NCBI GenBank assembly: GCA_964568815.1
Contig: CAZMRY010000092.1
Location: 1-5,429, forward strand
Reading direction: 5' to 3'
Source: RGIG8700 sp964568815
GTDB taxonomy: Bacteria; Bacillota; Clostridia; RGIG6154
Length of the DNA stretch: 5,429 nt
Shown here: in pieces, positions 1 to 5,297 of the stretch
Position numbering within the stretch: the first letter of the stretch is position 1
Layout: each line of letters opens with the position of its first letter
Translations under genes and position numbers: made by a program
Notes under the pieces: model-generated
Database searches by the model: none
The model's input: the letters and a program-made list of their open reading frames with translations, nothing else
What the model was told of the DNA's origin: nothing

Positions 1-89
1 TGAGATTTTTCTACAACTTTTATTAATTTTTAGTGTATAGTACTATCTACGCTTTTATTTTACTGCCTTTTTGCGGTCTGGACTTTTTT

Positions 90-878
90 TTACATTCCCT
101 TTGACATTTTATTTGATTTATCCGTACAGGCATTCATTGCTTTAATAACTGTACTTTCAAAATTATTTTCTTTCAGTACATTTACTGCTTCAATAGTTGT
201 TCCGCCAGGCGAACAAACATTATCAAGTAATTCCATCGGATGCTTTCCTGTTCTTAATACCATGAGTGCACTTCCGATTACAGTATTTGCTGCAATTTCA
301 AGGGCAGATTTTTTTGGTATTCCCTGTAATGCCGCACCATCCGCCAAAGCATTAATAAATGCATATACATAAGCAGGACTGCTTCCTGATAAGGCAACAC
401 CCGCATTCATCATTTTTTCTGGAATATAATAGACTTCTCCAACTGCTTTAAAAATCTTTGCAACTTCATCAAGTTCATCTCCAGATTCCTTTGCAATAAG
501 TGTAACACCCATTGAAATTAATGCAGGAGTATTTGGCATTGTTCGCACAACTTTGCACTTATTATTAAGTTTTTCTTTAACATGTTCAATACTTATGCCG
601 GGGGCTATTGTAATTACTGTTTTATTATAATCAGCCGATGCAAGCTCATCTAAAACCTTATCATAAATATTAGGTTTAACAGCAACAATAATATATTCAC
701 ATTTGTCTGCAAGCTTTCCAATGCTTTCTACAGGAATAGCACCGTTATCTGCATGCTTATTAACGATTTTTTCGTTTACATCAAAAACAAAAACCGTATA
801 ATTCTGTTTGTCTTTTAACAGACCGGAAATTAAAGCTCCGCCCATATTTCCTGCACCTACAAAGCCAACATTTTTCAT
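90..878 (-). CDS. proC: pyrroline-5-carboxylate reductase
   Basis: Cytosolic enzyme that reduces 1-pyrroline-5-carboxylate to L-proline with NAD(P)H, the last step of proline synthesis. The 262-residue product has the usual family length. Visible motifs are the N-terminal Rossmann dinucleotide loop GAGNMG at residues 8-13, AVKP at 66-69, RTMPNTPA at 112-119, and the C-terminal dimerisation and substrate region with ALSGSSPAY from 162 and the family signature ending in SPGGTT at 223-228. The start at 878 is supported by a GGGGAG Shine-Dalgarno 7 nt upstream, and the protein begins directly with the beta strand that leads into the glycine loop. It lies 22 nt behind the aminotransferase gene, with no promoter visible in the gap, so the two are probably co-transcribed. 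No proA or proB is present, so the source of its substrate cannot be seen here. All key motifs look intact. Confidence 0.96.
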   Translation of the reverse strand: MKNVGFVGAGNMGGALISGLLKDKQNYTVFVFDVNEKIVNKHADNGAIPVESIGKLADKCEYIIVAVKPNIYDKVLDELASADYNKTVITIAPGISIEHVKEKLNNKCKVVRTMPNTPALISMGVTLIAKESGDELDEVAKIFKAVGEVYYIPEKMMNAGVALSGSSPAYVYAFINALADGAALQGIPKKSALEIAANTVIGSALMVLRTGKHPMELLDNVCSPGGTTIEAVNVLKENNFESTVIKAMNACTDKSNKMSKGM

Positions 879-900
879 TTCAATTCTCCCCTTTAAGGAT

Positions 901-2082
901 TTATCCTAAGAATTCCTCTAATCTGTCGAGTCCTTCTTTTATATTTTCCATACTTGTTGCATATGACCATCTTACATAACCATCTGCACCAAAACCTGTT
1001 CCTGGTACAACAGCAACTTTTGCATGTTCAAGGAACAATTCAGCAAATTTATCGGCACTGTCAATAGTTTCACCGCAAAGTGTTTTACCGTACAGGGCTT
1101 TTATATTCATCATAACATAAAATGCGCCGTTTGGTTTTAAACAAGAAACACCTTCAATCTTATTAATTCTGTCTACCATATAATCTCTGCGTTCTTTGAA
1201 TATCTTAACCATTTCATTGAGATTATCTTGTGGACCTGTAAGTCCTGCAAGAGCTGCTTTCTGTGCGATTGAGTTAGGGTTTGATGCTGCATGTGACTGA
1301 ATGTTTGACATTATTTTAGCTATCTGTGGGTTAGCAGCTGCAAAACCAATTCTCCAACCAGTCATAGCATAGCTTTTAGACATACCATTGATAGTTATAG
1401 TCAAATCAAATATCTTATCATTAAACGAACCAATGCTTATATGCTTACCTTCATATATAAGTTTTTCATAAATTTCATCAGAAATTACAAATATATTATT
1501 TTCAACGCAAACATCAGCAATTGCTCTTAATTCCTCTTCTGTATATACCATACCTGTAGGATTTGACGGACTGTTAAGAATGAGAGCTTTTGTTTTATCA
1601 GTTATAGCATCTTTAAGTTGCTGAATAGTGAATTTAAAATTGCTTTCTTCTGTTGTATAAATGTATTTTGGTGTTCCATCTGCCATTTTAACCATTTCAG
1701 GATAGCTTACCCAGAAAGGTGCAGGAATAATTACCTCATCACCAGGATTAAGTATTGCAGAAAAGGCATTTACAAGTGAATGTTTTGCACCATTACTGAT
1801 TACAATCTGCTGTGGTTCATAAATTAAATTATTATCTTTTTTAAATTTTTCAGCTACTGCCTTTTTAAGTTCAAGAGTTCCTGATGCAGGTGTATATCTG
1901 GTAAACCCGTCTTTAATAGCTTCTATTGCGGCATTTTTTATATTTTCAGGTGTTTCAAAATCAGGCTCGCCCGCTCCAAATCCAACGACATCCACACCAT
2001 TTGCTTTCATTTCTTTAAATTTTGAATCTATAGCAAGTGTCGGTGATGGCGATATAGACATATTTTTTATTGATAAATTCAT
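901..2082 (-). CDS. aspB: AspB-like class I aminotransferase (probable aspartate aminotransferase)
   Basis: PLP-dependent fold type I aminotransferase, closest in pattern to the AspB (I-gamma) group, which moves an amino group between aspartate and 2-oxoglutarate. The 393 residues match the usual length. Visible are GAGEPDF at 36-42, the tyrosine of RYTPASG (Tyr63), SNPTG at 173-177 with Asn174, SDEIYEKL with Asp202 and Tyr205 contacting PLP, SKSYAMTGWRIGF with Schiff-base Lys236 and phosphate-binding Arg244, and Arg371 in the VRWSYATS stretch, which in the family binds the substrate carboxylate. The ATG at 2082 follows an AAGGA Shine-Dalgarno, and the N-terminus aligns with the usual SPSPTLAI region. 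The gene has its own promoter and is first in a two-gene unit with proC. The AspB motif set is seen; aspartate specificity is inferred, and a related broad-range, aromatic or alanine-type activity is possible. Confidence 0.9.
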   Translation of the reverse strand: MNLSIKNMSISPSPTLAIDSKFKEMKANGVDVVGFGAGEPDFETPENIKNAAIEAIKDGFTRYTPASGTLELKKAVAEKFKKDNNLIYEPQQIVISNGAKHSLVNAFSAILNPGDEVIIPAPFWVSYPEMVKMADGTPKYIYTTEESNFKFTIQQLKDAITDKTKALILNSPSNPTGMVYTEEELRAIADVCVENNIFVISDEIYEKLIYEGKHISIGSFNDKIFDLTITINGMSKSYAMTGWRIGFAAANPQIAKIMSNIQSHAASNPNSIAQKAALAGLTGPQDNLNEMVKIFKERRDYMVDRINKIEGVSCLKPNGAFYVMMNIKALYGKTLCGETIDSADKFAELFLEHAKVAVVPGTGFGADGYVRWSYATSMENIKEGLDRLEEFLG

Positions 2083-2115
2083 AATAATCCTTCTTTCATA
2101 TTAAGCATTAAGAGT

Positions 2116-2144
2116 ATTGTAATATAAAAACACAAAAAATGCAA
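2116..2144 (-). promoter_or_regulatory. sigma-A type promoter of the aminotransferase-proC unit
   Basis: On the minus strand a -35 box TTGCAT (2139-2144) is followed after exactly 17 bp by a -10 box TACAAT (2116-2121, five of six consensus bases). Transcription would start near 2109, giving a leader of about 27 nt before the ATG at 2082. It sits in the only sizeable gap between the two gene clusters. The spacer is rich in T on the minus strand. Confidence 0.72.
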
Positions 2145-2195
2145 GTCTTTTAATTGAAAATTTCATATTTTTATATAATTTTATAAAATCTTAAT

Positions 2196-2217
2196 GTGTT
2201 TTTGCAATTTCAAACAC
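2196..2217 (-). terminator. weak hairpin behind yraN, possible end of the rplS-yraN operon
   Basis: Just after the yraN stop, the minus strand can fold GTGTTT with AAACAC (6 bp, 10-nt loop). Downstream is an A/T-rich stretch with short T runs but no clean T tract. The stem is short and A/T-rich, so this is at best a weak intrinsic terminator. No better hairpin is visible in the 138-nt gap before the aminotransferase gene, where a transcript end is expected. Confidence 0.3.
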
Positions 2218-2220
2218 TTT

Positions 2221-2589
2221 TCAGCACCAAAACGCATTCTCAATATGTTCTATTTCCATTACTTTATTGTATTCTTTTGAAAATCTGACCTCAATAACAT
2301 CAAATCTTATACTGCACTCTTCTTTTCCAAGCATATAATAATTTGCAACAGATATTATTTTCTTTTGTTTATTGTAGTTTACAGCATCTCTGGGTTCACC
2401 GAATTTTTCACTGCTTCTTGTTTTAACTTCTACAAAACAAATACAACCATCTTTTTCTGCTATTATATCTATTTCCCCAAATTTTGTTGTATAATTCTTT
2501 TCAAGAATTTTATATCTGTTTTTCTTCAGAAATTTAACAGCATCTCTTTCTCCAAGATTGCCTACAGTTTTTGTTTTAAATAACAGCAT
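2221..2589 (-). CDS. yraN: UPF0102 family protein YraN (nuclease-like fold)
   Basis: Small protein of the widely conserved UPF0102 group, which has a restriction-endonuclease-like fold. Its biochemical role is not well established, although DNA repair or recombination roles have been proposed. The 122 residues match the family length. Visible are the N-terminal LGERDAVKFL helix (12-21), YKILEKNY (26-33), the core GEIDIIA (38-44) and VEVKTR (53-58), which together resemble a PD-(D/E)XK site with Asp41, Glu54 and Lys56, then AVNYNKQKKI (69-78), RFDVIEV (95-101) and the typical C-terminal HIENAF. It follows rnhB with a one-base overlap (TAATG), a common neighbourhood for this family. A GGAG Shine-Dalgarno 7 nt upstream lies inside the end of rnhB, so translation is probably coupled. 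The nuclease-like residues are intact, but activity is not shown by sequence. Confidence 0.9.
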   Translation of the reverse strand: MLLFKTKTVGNLGERDAVKFLKKNRYKILEKNYTTKFGEIDIIAEKDGCICFVEVKTRSSEKFGEPRDAVNYNKQKKIISVANYYMLGKEECSIRFDVIEVRFSKEYNKVMEIEHIENAFWC

Positions 2590-3185
2590 TATTTTTCTCC
2601 GAGATTTTTAAGAAATGTTTTTCTGTGAACATCCGAAATGCCATATTGTTTGAGTTTTTCATAATGAAGTTTTGTTCCGTATCCTTTATGTTTATCAAAA
2701 TCGTACTCAGGATATTCATTTGCAAGATTTGTCATAAATCTGTCTCTTGTAACCTTTGCTACAATTGAGGCTGCAGCAATACAATTACAATTCATATCAC
2801 CTTTTATAATACATTTATGAGGAAGTGTCAATCCTTCAATTGCATTACCATCTATAAGAATAAAATCAGGCTTTACCTTTAATGAGTTAACTGCTTCGTT
2901 CATGGCTTTGAAGGTGGCATTTCTTATATTAATATCATCAATTATTTTCTCATTCACAAAAGATACGCTGTATGCAACAGCTTCTTCAAGTATTTTATCT
3001 ATAAGTTTTTCTCTTTTTGCTTCACTGATTTTTTTAGAATCAGTAACACCTTCAATTAACTGACCTTTTCTTAAAACAACTGCTGCTGATACTACAGGTC
3101 CAGCAAGTGGTCCTCTGCCAACTTCATCTACACCTGCTATAAGTTCATAGCCCGCATCCCAAAGTTCCTGTTCAATTTCGTACAT
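2589..3185 (-). CDS. rnhB: ribonuclease HII
   Basis: Cytosolic type 2 RNase H that cuts the RNA strand of RNA-DNA hybrids and incises at single ribonucleotides in DNA. The 198 residues correspond to the short form without an N-terminal extension. The four-acid catalytic site is visible: Asp20 and Glu21 in DEVGRGPLAGP, Asp112 in ILIDGN, and Asp148 in AKVTRDR. Other family motifs are TDSKKISEAKRE (48-59), KGD (128-130), IAAASIVAKV (136-145) and HKGYGTKLH. The ATG at 3185 directly abuts the stop of ylqF. A strong GGAGG Shine-Dalgarno, 8 nt upstream, is encoded inside the last codons of ylqF. Serines usual in Firmicutes relatives between KGD and IAAAS are replaced here by Cys133 and Cys135, an apparently local variation outside the catalytic acids. 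Confidence 0.96.
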   Translation of the reverse strand: MYEIEQELWDAGYELIAGVDEVGRGPLAGPVVSAAVVLRKGQLIEGVTDSKKISEAKREKLIDKILEEAVAYSVSFVNEKIIDDINIRNATFKAMNEAVNSLKVKPDFILIDGNAIEGLTLPHKCIIKGDMNCNCIAAASIVAKVTRDRFMTNLANEYPEYDFDKHKGYGTKLHYEKLKQYGISDVHRKTFLKNLGEK

Positions 3186-4037
3186 TTATATTTCCTCCGG
3201 AAGTTCTAAAGTAATTTTACCCAAGTTACAGCTTCTGAAATCATCCATTATAAGCTTTGATGCTCTTGTGTAGTCTATATCACCACCACTTATAACGCAC
3301 CCTCTCTTTTTGCCTATATCAAACATAATATCAACAGATTCTTTTTCAAGGTCTATGATTTTATATCTTTCTTTAAGGTTTTCAGGGTAATTTGCTTTCA
3401 TGAATTCTATAAAGTATAATGCCAGTTCTTCAATATCTATTATTTCATCTTTAATAGCACCAGTAAACGCCAGTTTTTGTCCAATAACTGCATCTTCAAA
3501 TTTAGGCCAAAGTATACCAGGTGTATCAAGAAGCATTGTACCATTTTTTAATGTTATCCATTGTTTTCCTTTGGTAACACCGGGTCTGTCCCCTGTTTTT
3601 GTTCCTGCTCTCCCCGAAAGCTTATTAATCAATGAAGATTTACCAACATTAGGAATACCTACTATCATAGCTTTTATGCTATCGCCTACTATTCCTTTTG
3701 CTGCCTTTGCTTTGATTTTTTCGCTAAGAATTTCTGTTGTTAAAGCATTTAATTTATTGATGCCAAAACCACTCGTTGCACATACAAGAACTGCAGTTAT
3801 GCCTTTGTTTTTATAATATTCTATCCATTTGTTATTGGCATTTTCGTCTGCCATATCACATTTATTCAATATTAAAATACGAGGCTTGTTCTGTGCAATT
3901 ACATCTATTTCCGGATTTCTTCCAGACTCTGGAACACGGGCATCAGTTAATTCATAAATTATATCTACAAGTTTTAAATCTTCAGAAATTTGCTTTCTGG
4001 TTTTTGCCATATGACCGGGAAACCATTGTATATTCAT
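3186..4037 (-). CDS. rbgA: 50S ribosome assembly GTPase YlqF/RbgA
   Basis: Circularly permuted GTPase that acts late in 50S subunit maturation, with GTP hydrolysis stimulated on the pre-ribosome. From the preferred start it has 283 residues, close to the roughly 282 of the B. subtilis protein. Visible are the N-terminal IQWFPGHMAK with His9, the residue known as catalytic in B. subtilis RbgA, then the G motifs in permuted order: G4 NKCD (58-61), G5-like ATSGFG (87-92), G1 GIPNVGKS (127-134), G2 Thr155 and G3 DTPG (171-174). A C-terminal helical RNA-binding region contains KKRGCVISGG. An in-frame ATG at 4055 would add six residues, but the start at 4037 fits the family N-terminus and has an AAAGG site 10 nt upstream. 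The gene lies behind lepB and abuts rnhB. Its presence near rplS agrees with its role in the large subunit. Confidence 0.95.
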   Translation of the reverse strand: MNIQWFPGHMAKTRKQISEDLKLVDIIYELTDARVPESGRNPEIDVIAQNKPRILILNKCDMADENANNKWIEYYKNKGITAVLVCATSGFGINKLNALTTEILSEKIKAKAAKGIVGDSIKAMIVGIPNVGKSSLINKLSGRAGTKTGDRPGVTKGKQWITLKNGTMLLDTPGILWPKFEDAVIGQKLAFTGAIKDEIIDIEELALYFIEFMKANYPENLKERYKIIDLEKESVDIMFDIGKKRGCVISGGDIDYTRASKLIMDDFRSCNLGKITLELPEEI

Positions 4038-4047
4038 ATTTATATTA

Positions 4048-4052
4048 CCTTT
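4048..4052 (-). promoter_or_regulatory. Shine-Dalgarno that decides the ylqF start
   Basis: AAAGG on the minus strand lies 10 nt before the ATG at 4037 and inside the six-codon extension that would begin at 4055. The upstream ATG itself is preceded only by hairpin arm and A/T-rich bases with no Shine-Dalgarno. This supports initiation at 4037. Confidence 0.65.
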
Positions 4053-4066
4053 CATATTATTAAATA

Positions 4067-4088
4067 CCCCATATTAAATAATATGGGG
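4067..4088 (-). terminator. hairpin between lepB and ylqF (weak terminator or processing stem)
   Basis: A perfect 9-bp inverted repeat, CCCCATATT and AATATGGGG with a 4-nt loop, begins 2 nt after the lepB stop. The minus strand continues with TATTTAATAAT rather than a proper T run, so full termination is unlikely. It may slow polymerase, protect the 3' end of lepB message, or mark an RNA cleavage point. The ylqF start is only about 30 nt further on and no promoter is visible between, so read-through is expected. Confidence 0.5.
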
Positions 4089-4090
4089 CT

Positions 4091-4663
4091 TTAATAAGTT
4101 TTAATATTTGAAAACGGGAAAAATCTTAGAATAGTTTTTCCTATAATATCTTCTTCTTTAACCATACCAACATCTGAAAATCTGCTATCTCGGCTGTCAT
4201 TTCTGTTATCACCAAGAACAAACACACAATTTTCATCAACTGTAACAGGGAATTTCACATCGCCTGAAAGCATTGTTGGTTCTTTAATATAAGGTTCATC
4301 AAGCTCTACGCCGTCAACATATACTTTATGGGTAAGGAAATTAATATCAACAGTCTGACCTTCAACAGCTATAATTCTCTTAATATACGGAAGTTTTCCT
4401 TCCTGATGAAGAACAATAATATCTCCGTTTTCAGGCTTATATCCAAGTCTCCATACAATTAATCTGTCATTGTGCTGAAGTGTAGGTTGCATAGATGCAC
4501 CGTCAACTTTTACAACAGTAAAAATAAACTGTCTGATAATCAATGCTATAACAACTGCAATTACAATAGAAAAAATCCACTCAAGAATTTCTCTACCAAT
4601 GCTCTTTTTTGCAACTTCTTCAACAATTTTTTCAGTTTCAGGAATCAAATCTTTGTTTTCCAT
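4091..4663 (-). CDS. lepB: type I signal peptidase
   Basis: Membrane-bound serine protease of family S26 that removes signal peptides from exported proteins outside the membrane. The 190-residue product has the single-anchor Gram-positive layout: a charged cytoplasmic segment (1-27), one hydrophobic helix at about 28-50 ending in FIFTVV, and an extracytoplasmic catalytic domain. Visible boxes are VDGASMQPTL with nucleophile Ser57, a box C-like NDRLIVWRL (65-73), YIKRIIAVEG with general-base Lys95, and the C-terminal VFVLGDNRNDSRDSR (GDNRN at 151-155). The ATG at 4663 is preceded by AAAGG at a rather long spacing of 12 nt, which may limit translation. It follows rplS across a terminator-like hairpin with no room for a separate promoter, and leads into ylqF, the order often seen in clostridia. 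Confidence 0.96.
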   Translation of the reverse strand: MENKDLIPETEKIVEEVAKKSIGREILEWIFSIVIAVVIALIIRQFIFTVVKVDGASMQPTLQHNDRLIVWRLGYKPENGDIIVLHQEGKLPYIKRIIAVEGQTVDINFLTHKVYVDGVELDEPYIKEPTMLSGDVKFPVTVDENCVFVLGDNRNDSRDSRFSDVGMVKEEDIIGKTILRFFPFSNIKTY

Positions 4664-4681
4664 TTTTGGCTCTGACCTTTC

Positions 4682-4724
4682 TTAAAATATAAAAGATATA
4701 CCGAACATTAAAAATGTTCGGTAT
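4682..4724 (-). terminator. terminator-like hairpin between rplS and lepB
   Basis: A perfect 12-bp inverted repeat (arms 4698-4709 and 4713-4724, core ACCGAACATT, 3-nt loop) starts 12 nt after the rplS stop. On the minus strand it is followed by ATCTTTTATATTTTAA, an interrupted T-rich tail. This resembles an imperfect rho-independent terminator. As lepB starts about 35 nt beyond the stem and shows no promoter of its own, it most likely allows partial read-through, keeping L19 message high and the downstream genes lower. A role as an RNA-processing or stabilising stem is the alternative. Confidence 0.68.
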
Positions 4725-4736
4725 TCTCTCTTAAAG

Positions 4737-5078
4737 TTAGATTCTTTCTTTAACTTTAGCTGCTTTACCAACTCTGTCTCTGAGGTAATAAAGCTTAGCT
4801 CTTCTAACCTTACCTTTTCTCACGATTTCAATTTTGCTGATATTAGGAGAATTTACAGGGAACACTCTTTCAACTCCAACACCGTATGAAAGTCTTCTAA
4901 CAGTGATTGTTTCTGAGATACCGCCATGTTTCTTTGCAATAATTGTACCTTCATAAACCTGGATTCTTTCCCTTGTTCCTTCCTTAACTTTAACGTGAAC
5001 TTTAATTGTGTCACCTACAATTAATTTAGGTAAATCAGTTCTGATCTGACTCTGAGTAATTGAATCAATAACGTTCAT
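4737..5078 (-). CDS. rplS: 50S ribosomal protein L19
   Basis: Large-subunit ribosomal protein bL19, located at the 30S-50S interface where it takes part in an intersubunit bridge. The 113 residues match the family length. Conserved stretches are GDTIKV (22-27), EGTRERIQVYEG (33-44), VRRLSYGVGVERVFP (60-74), RRAKLYYLR (92-100) and the basic tail GKAAKVKE (104-111). The start at 5078 has a very strong GGGAGGAGG Shine-Dalgarno. In many Firmicutes rplS is the end of an rpsP-rimM-trmD-rplS unit; here it has its own promoter and leader behind a divergent tRNA gene, so it heads the transcript that continues into lepB, ylqF, rnhB and yraN. Regulation through the leader by L19 itself is possible. Confidence 0.97.
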   Translation of the reverse strand: MNVIDSITQSQIRTDLPKLIVGDTIKVHVKVKEGTRERIQVYEGTIIAKKHGGISETITVRRLSYGVGVERVFPVNSPNISKIEIVRKGKVRRAKLYYLRDRVGKAAKVKERI

Positions 5079-5084
5079 TGAATT

Positions 5085-5148
5085 TCCTCCTCCCTTAGCA
5101 GGCGTTCATAAAAGTTTGGCATTCTCCAGCGGACCGCCCTTGTTAACT
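5085..5148 (-). promoter_or_regulatory. rplS 5' leader, candidate L19-type autoregulatory RNA
   Basis: Between the predicted start of transcription (about 5147) and the ATG lies a leader of roughly 70 nt that is much richer in G and C than the surrounding spacer. The minus strand can pair GGCG (5135-5138) with CGCC (5101-5104), with a possible GU extension, enclosing short TGG/CCA pairing, and then continues into a GGGAGGAGG Shine-Dalgarno (5086-5094). Rfam holds an L19 leader family from low-GC Gram-positives upstream of rplS; membership here is inferred from position, size and composition, not from a covariance match. Confidence 0.45.
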
Positions 5149-5153
5149 GCAAT

Positions 5154-5182
5154 ATTTTAACATATATTTCATGAAAAATCAA
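5154..5182 (-). promoter_or_regulatory. sigma-A type promoter of the rplS operon, extended -10
   Basis: On the minus strand TTGATT (5177-5182) is followed after 17 bp by TAAAAT (5154-5159), with TGT directly before the -10 box forming an extended -10 element. The start of transcription would be near 5147. The region upstream is a long A/T-rich tract with runs of A and T that could act as an UP element, as expected for a ribosomal protein gene. Confidence 0.72.
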
Positions 5183-5185
5183 GTC

Positions 5186-5225
5186 TTTTTTTAAATTAAA
5201 TTAAATTTTTCAAAATATTTTATCC
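5186..5225. promoter_or_regulatory. A/T-rich island between divergent promoters (possible UP elements)
   Basis: This stretch is nearly all A and T, including a 7-T run and three tandem TTAAA units (5191-5205) followed by TTTTT. It lies between the -35 boxes of the rplS promoter and the divergent tRNA promoter, about 60 bp apart. Such tracts commonly bind the alpha-subunit C-terminal domain of RNA polymerase upstream of stable RNA and ribosomal protein promoters; the role here is inferred from position and composition. Confidence 0.35.
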
Positions 5226-5243
5226 TAATTTTCTTCTGACTTA

Positions 5244-5272
5244 TTGACAAAAAAACTATATTGTGTTAATAT
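5244..5272 (+). promoter_or_regulatory. strong promoter of tRNA-Thr
   Basis: A perfect -35 box TTGACA (5244-5249) is separated by 17 bp from a -10 box TAATAT (5267-5272), preceded by TGT as an extended -10. Transcription would start near 5279, leaving a leader of about 19 nt before the mature tRNA 5' end at 5298. This is the best promoter in the window. Confidence 0.85.
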
Positions 5273-5276
5273 ATCA

Positions 5277-5295
5277 ATGTTGTAAAAATCAACAT
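5277..5295 (+). other. small hairpin in the tRNA-Thr 5' leader
   Basis: ATGTTG (5277-5282) and CAACAT (5290-5295) form a 6-bp inverted repeat with a 7-nt loop, ending 2 nt before the mature tRNA 5' end. Depending on the exact transcription start, 4 to 6 of these pairs would be in the RNA. It may help RNase P recognition or keep the leader from pairing with the acceptor strand. Confidence 0.45.
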
Positions 5296-5297
5296 CT

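Noticed and set aside
33..50. Imperfect 18-bp dyad centred on AGTACT, downstream of proC
   Set aside because: Two mismatches, an A/T-rich context and no recognisable operator or promoter around it; its centre leaves no loop for a good RNA hairpin.
1..89. Possible terminator or further gene after proC
   Set aside because: No convincing stem followed by a T run on the minus strand, and no start codon with a ribosome binding site; too short to support a gene.
2100..2112. Tandem ATTAAG repeat with 7-bp period in the aminotransferase leader
   Set aside because: Only two units in A/T-rich DNA; easily chance.
2126..2203. Inverted repeat AAAAACAC / GTGTTTTT across the yraN-aminotransferase gap
   Set aside because: Eight bases separated by 62 nt in A/T-rich sequence is expected by chance.
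2365..2583. Plus-strand open frame opposite yraN
   Set aside because: No ribosome binding site or recognisable domain, Phe-rich low-complexity product, and it lies wholly antisense to a conserved gene.
3400..4063. Two plus-strand open frames opposite ylqF (3400-3816 and 3776-4063)
   Set aside because: Products have no family pattern and mirror the codons of the well-conserved GTPase; no promoter or ribosome binding site.
4472..4675. Plus-strand open frame opposite the lepB N-terminus
   Set aside because: Asn/Phe-rich product that is an antisense reading of the membrane anchor region; no initiation signals.
4664..4697. Separate lepB promoter with TATATT as -10 box
   Set aside because: No matching -35 box at a usable distance (the hairpin occupies it), and the start of transcription would fall in the ribosome binding site.
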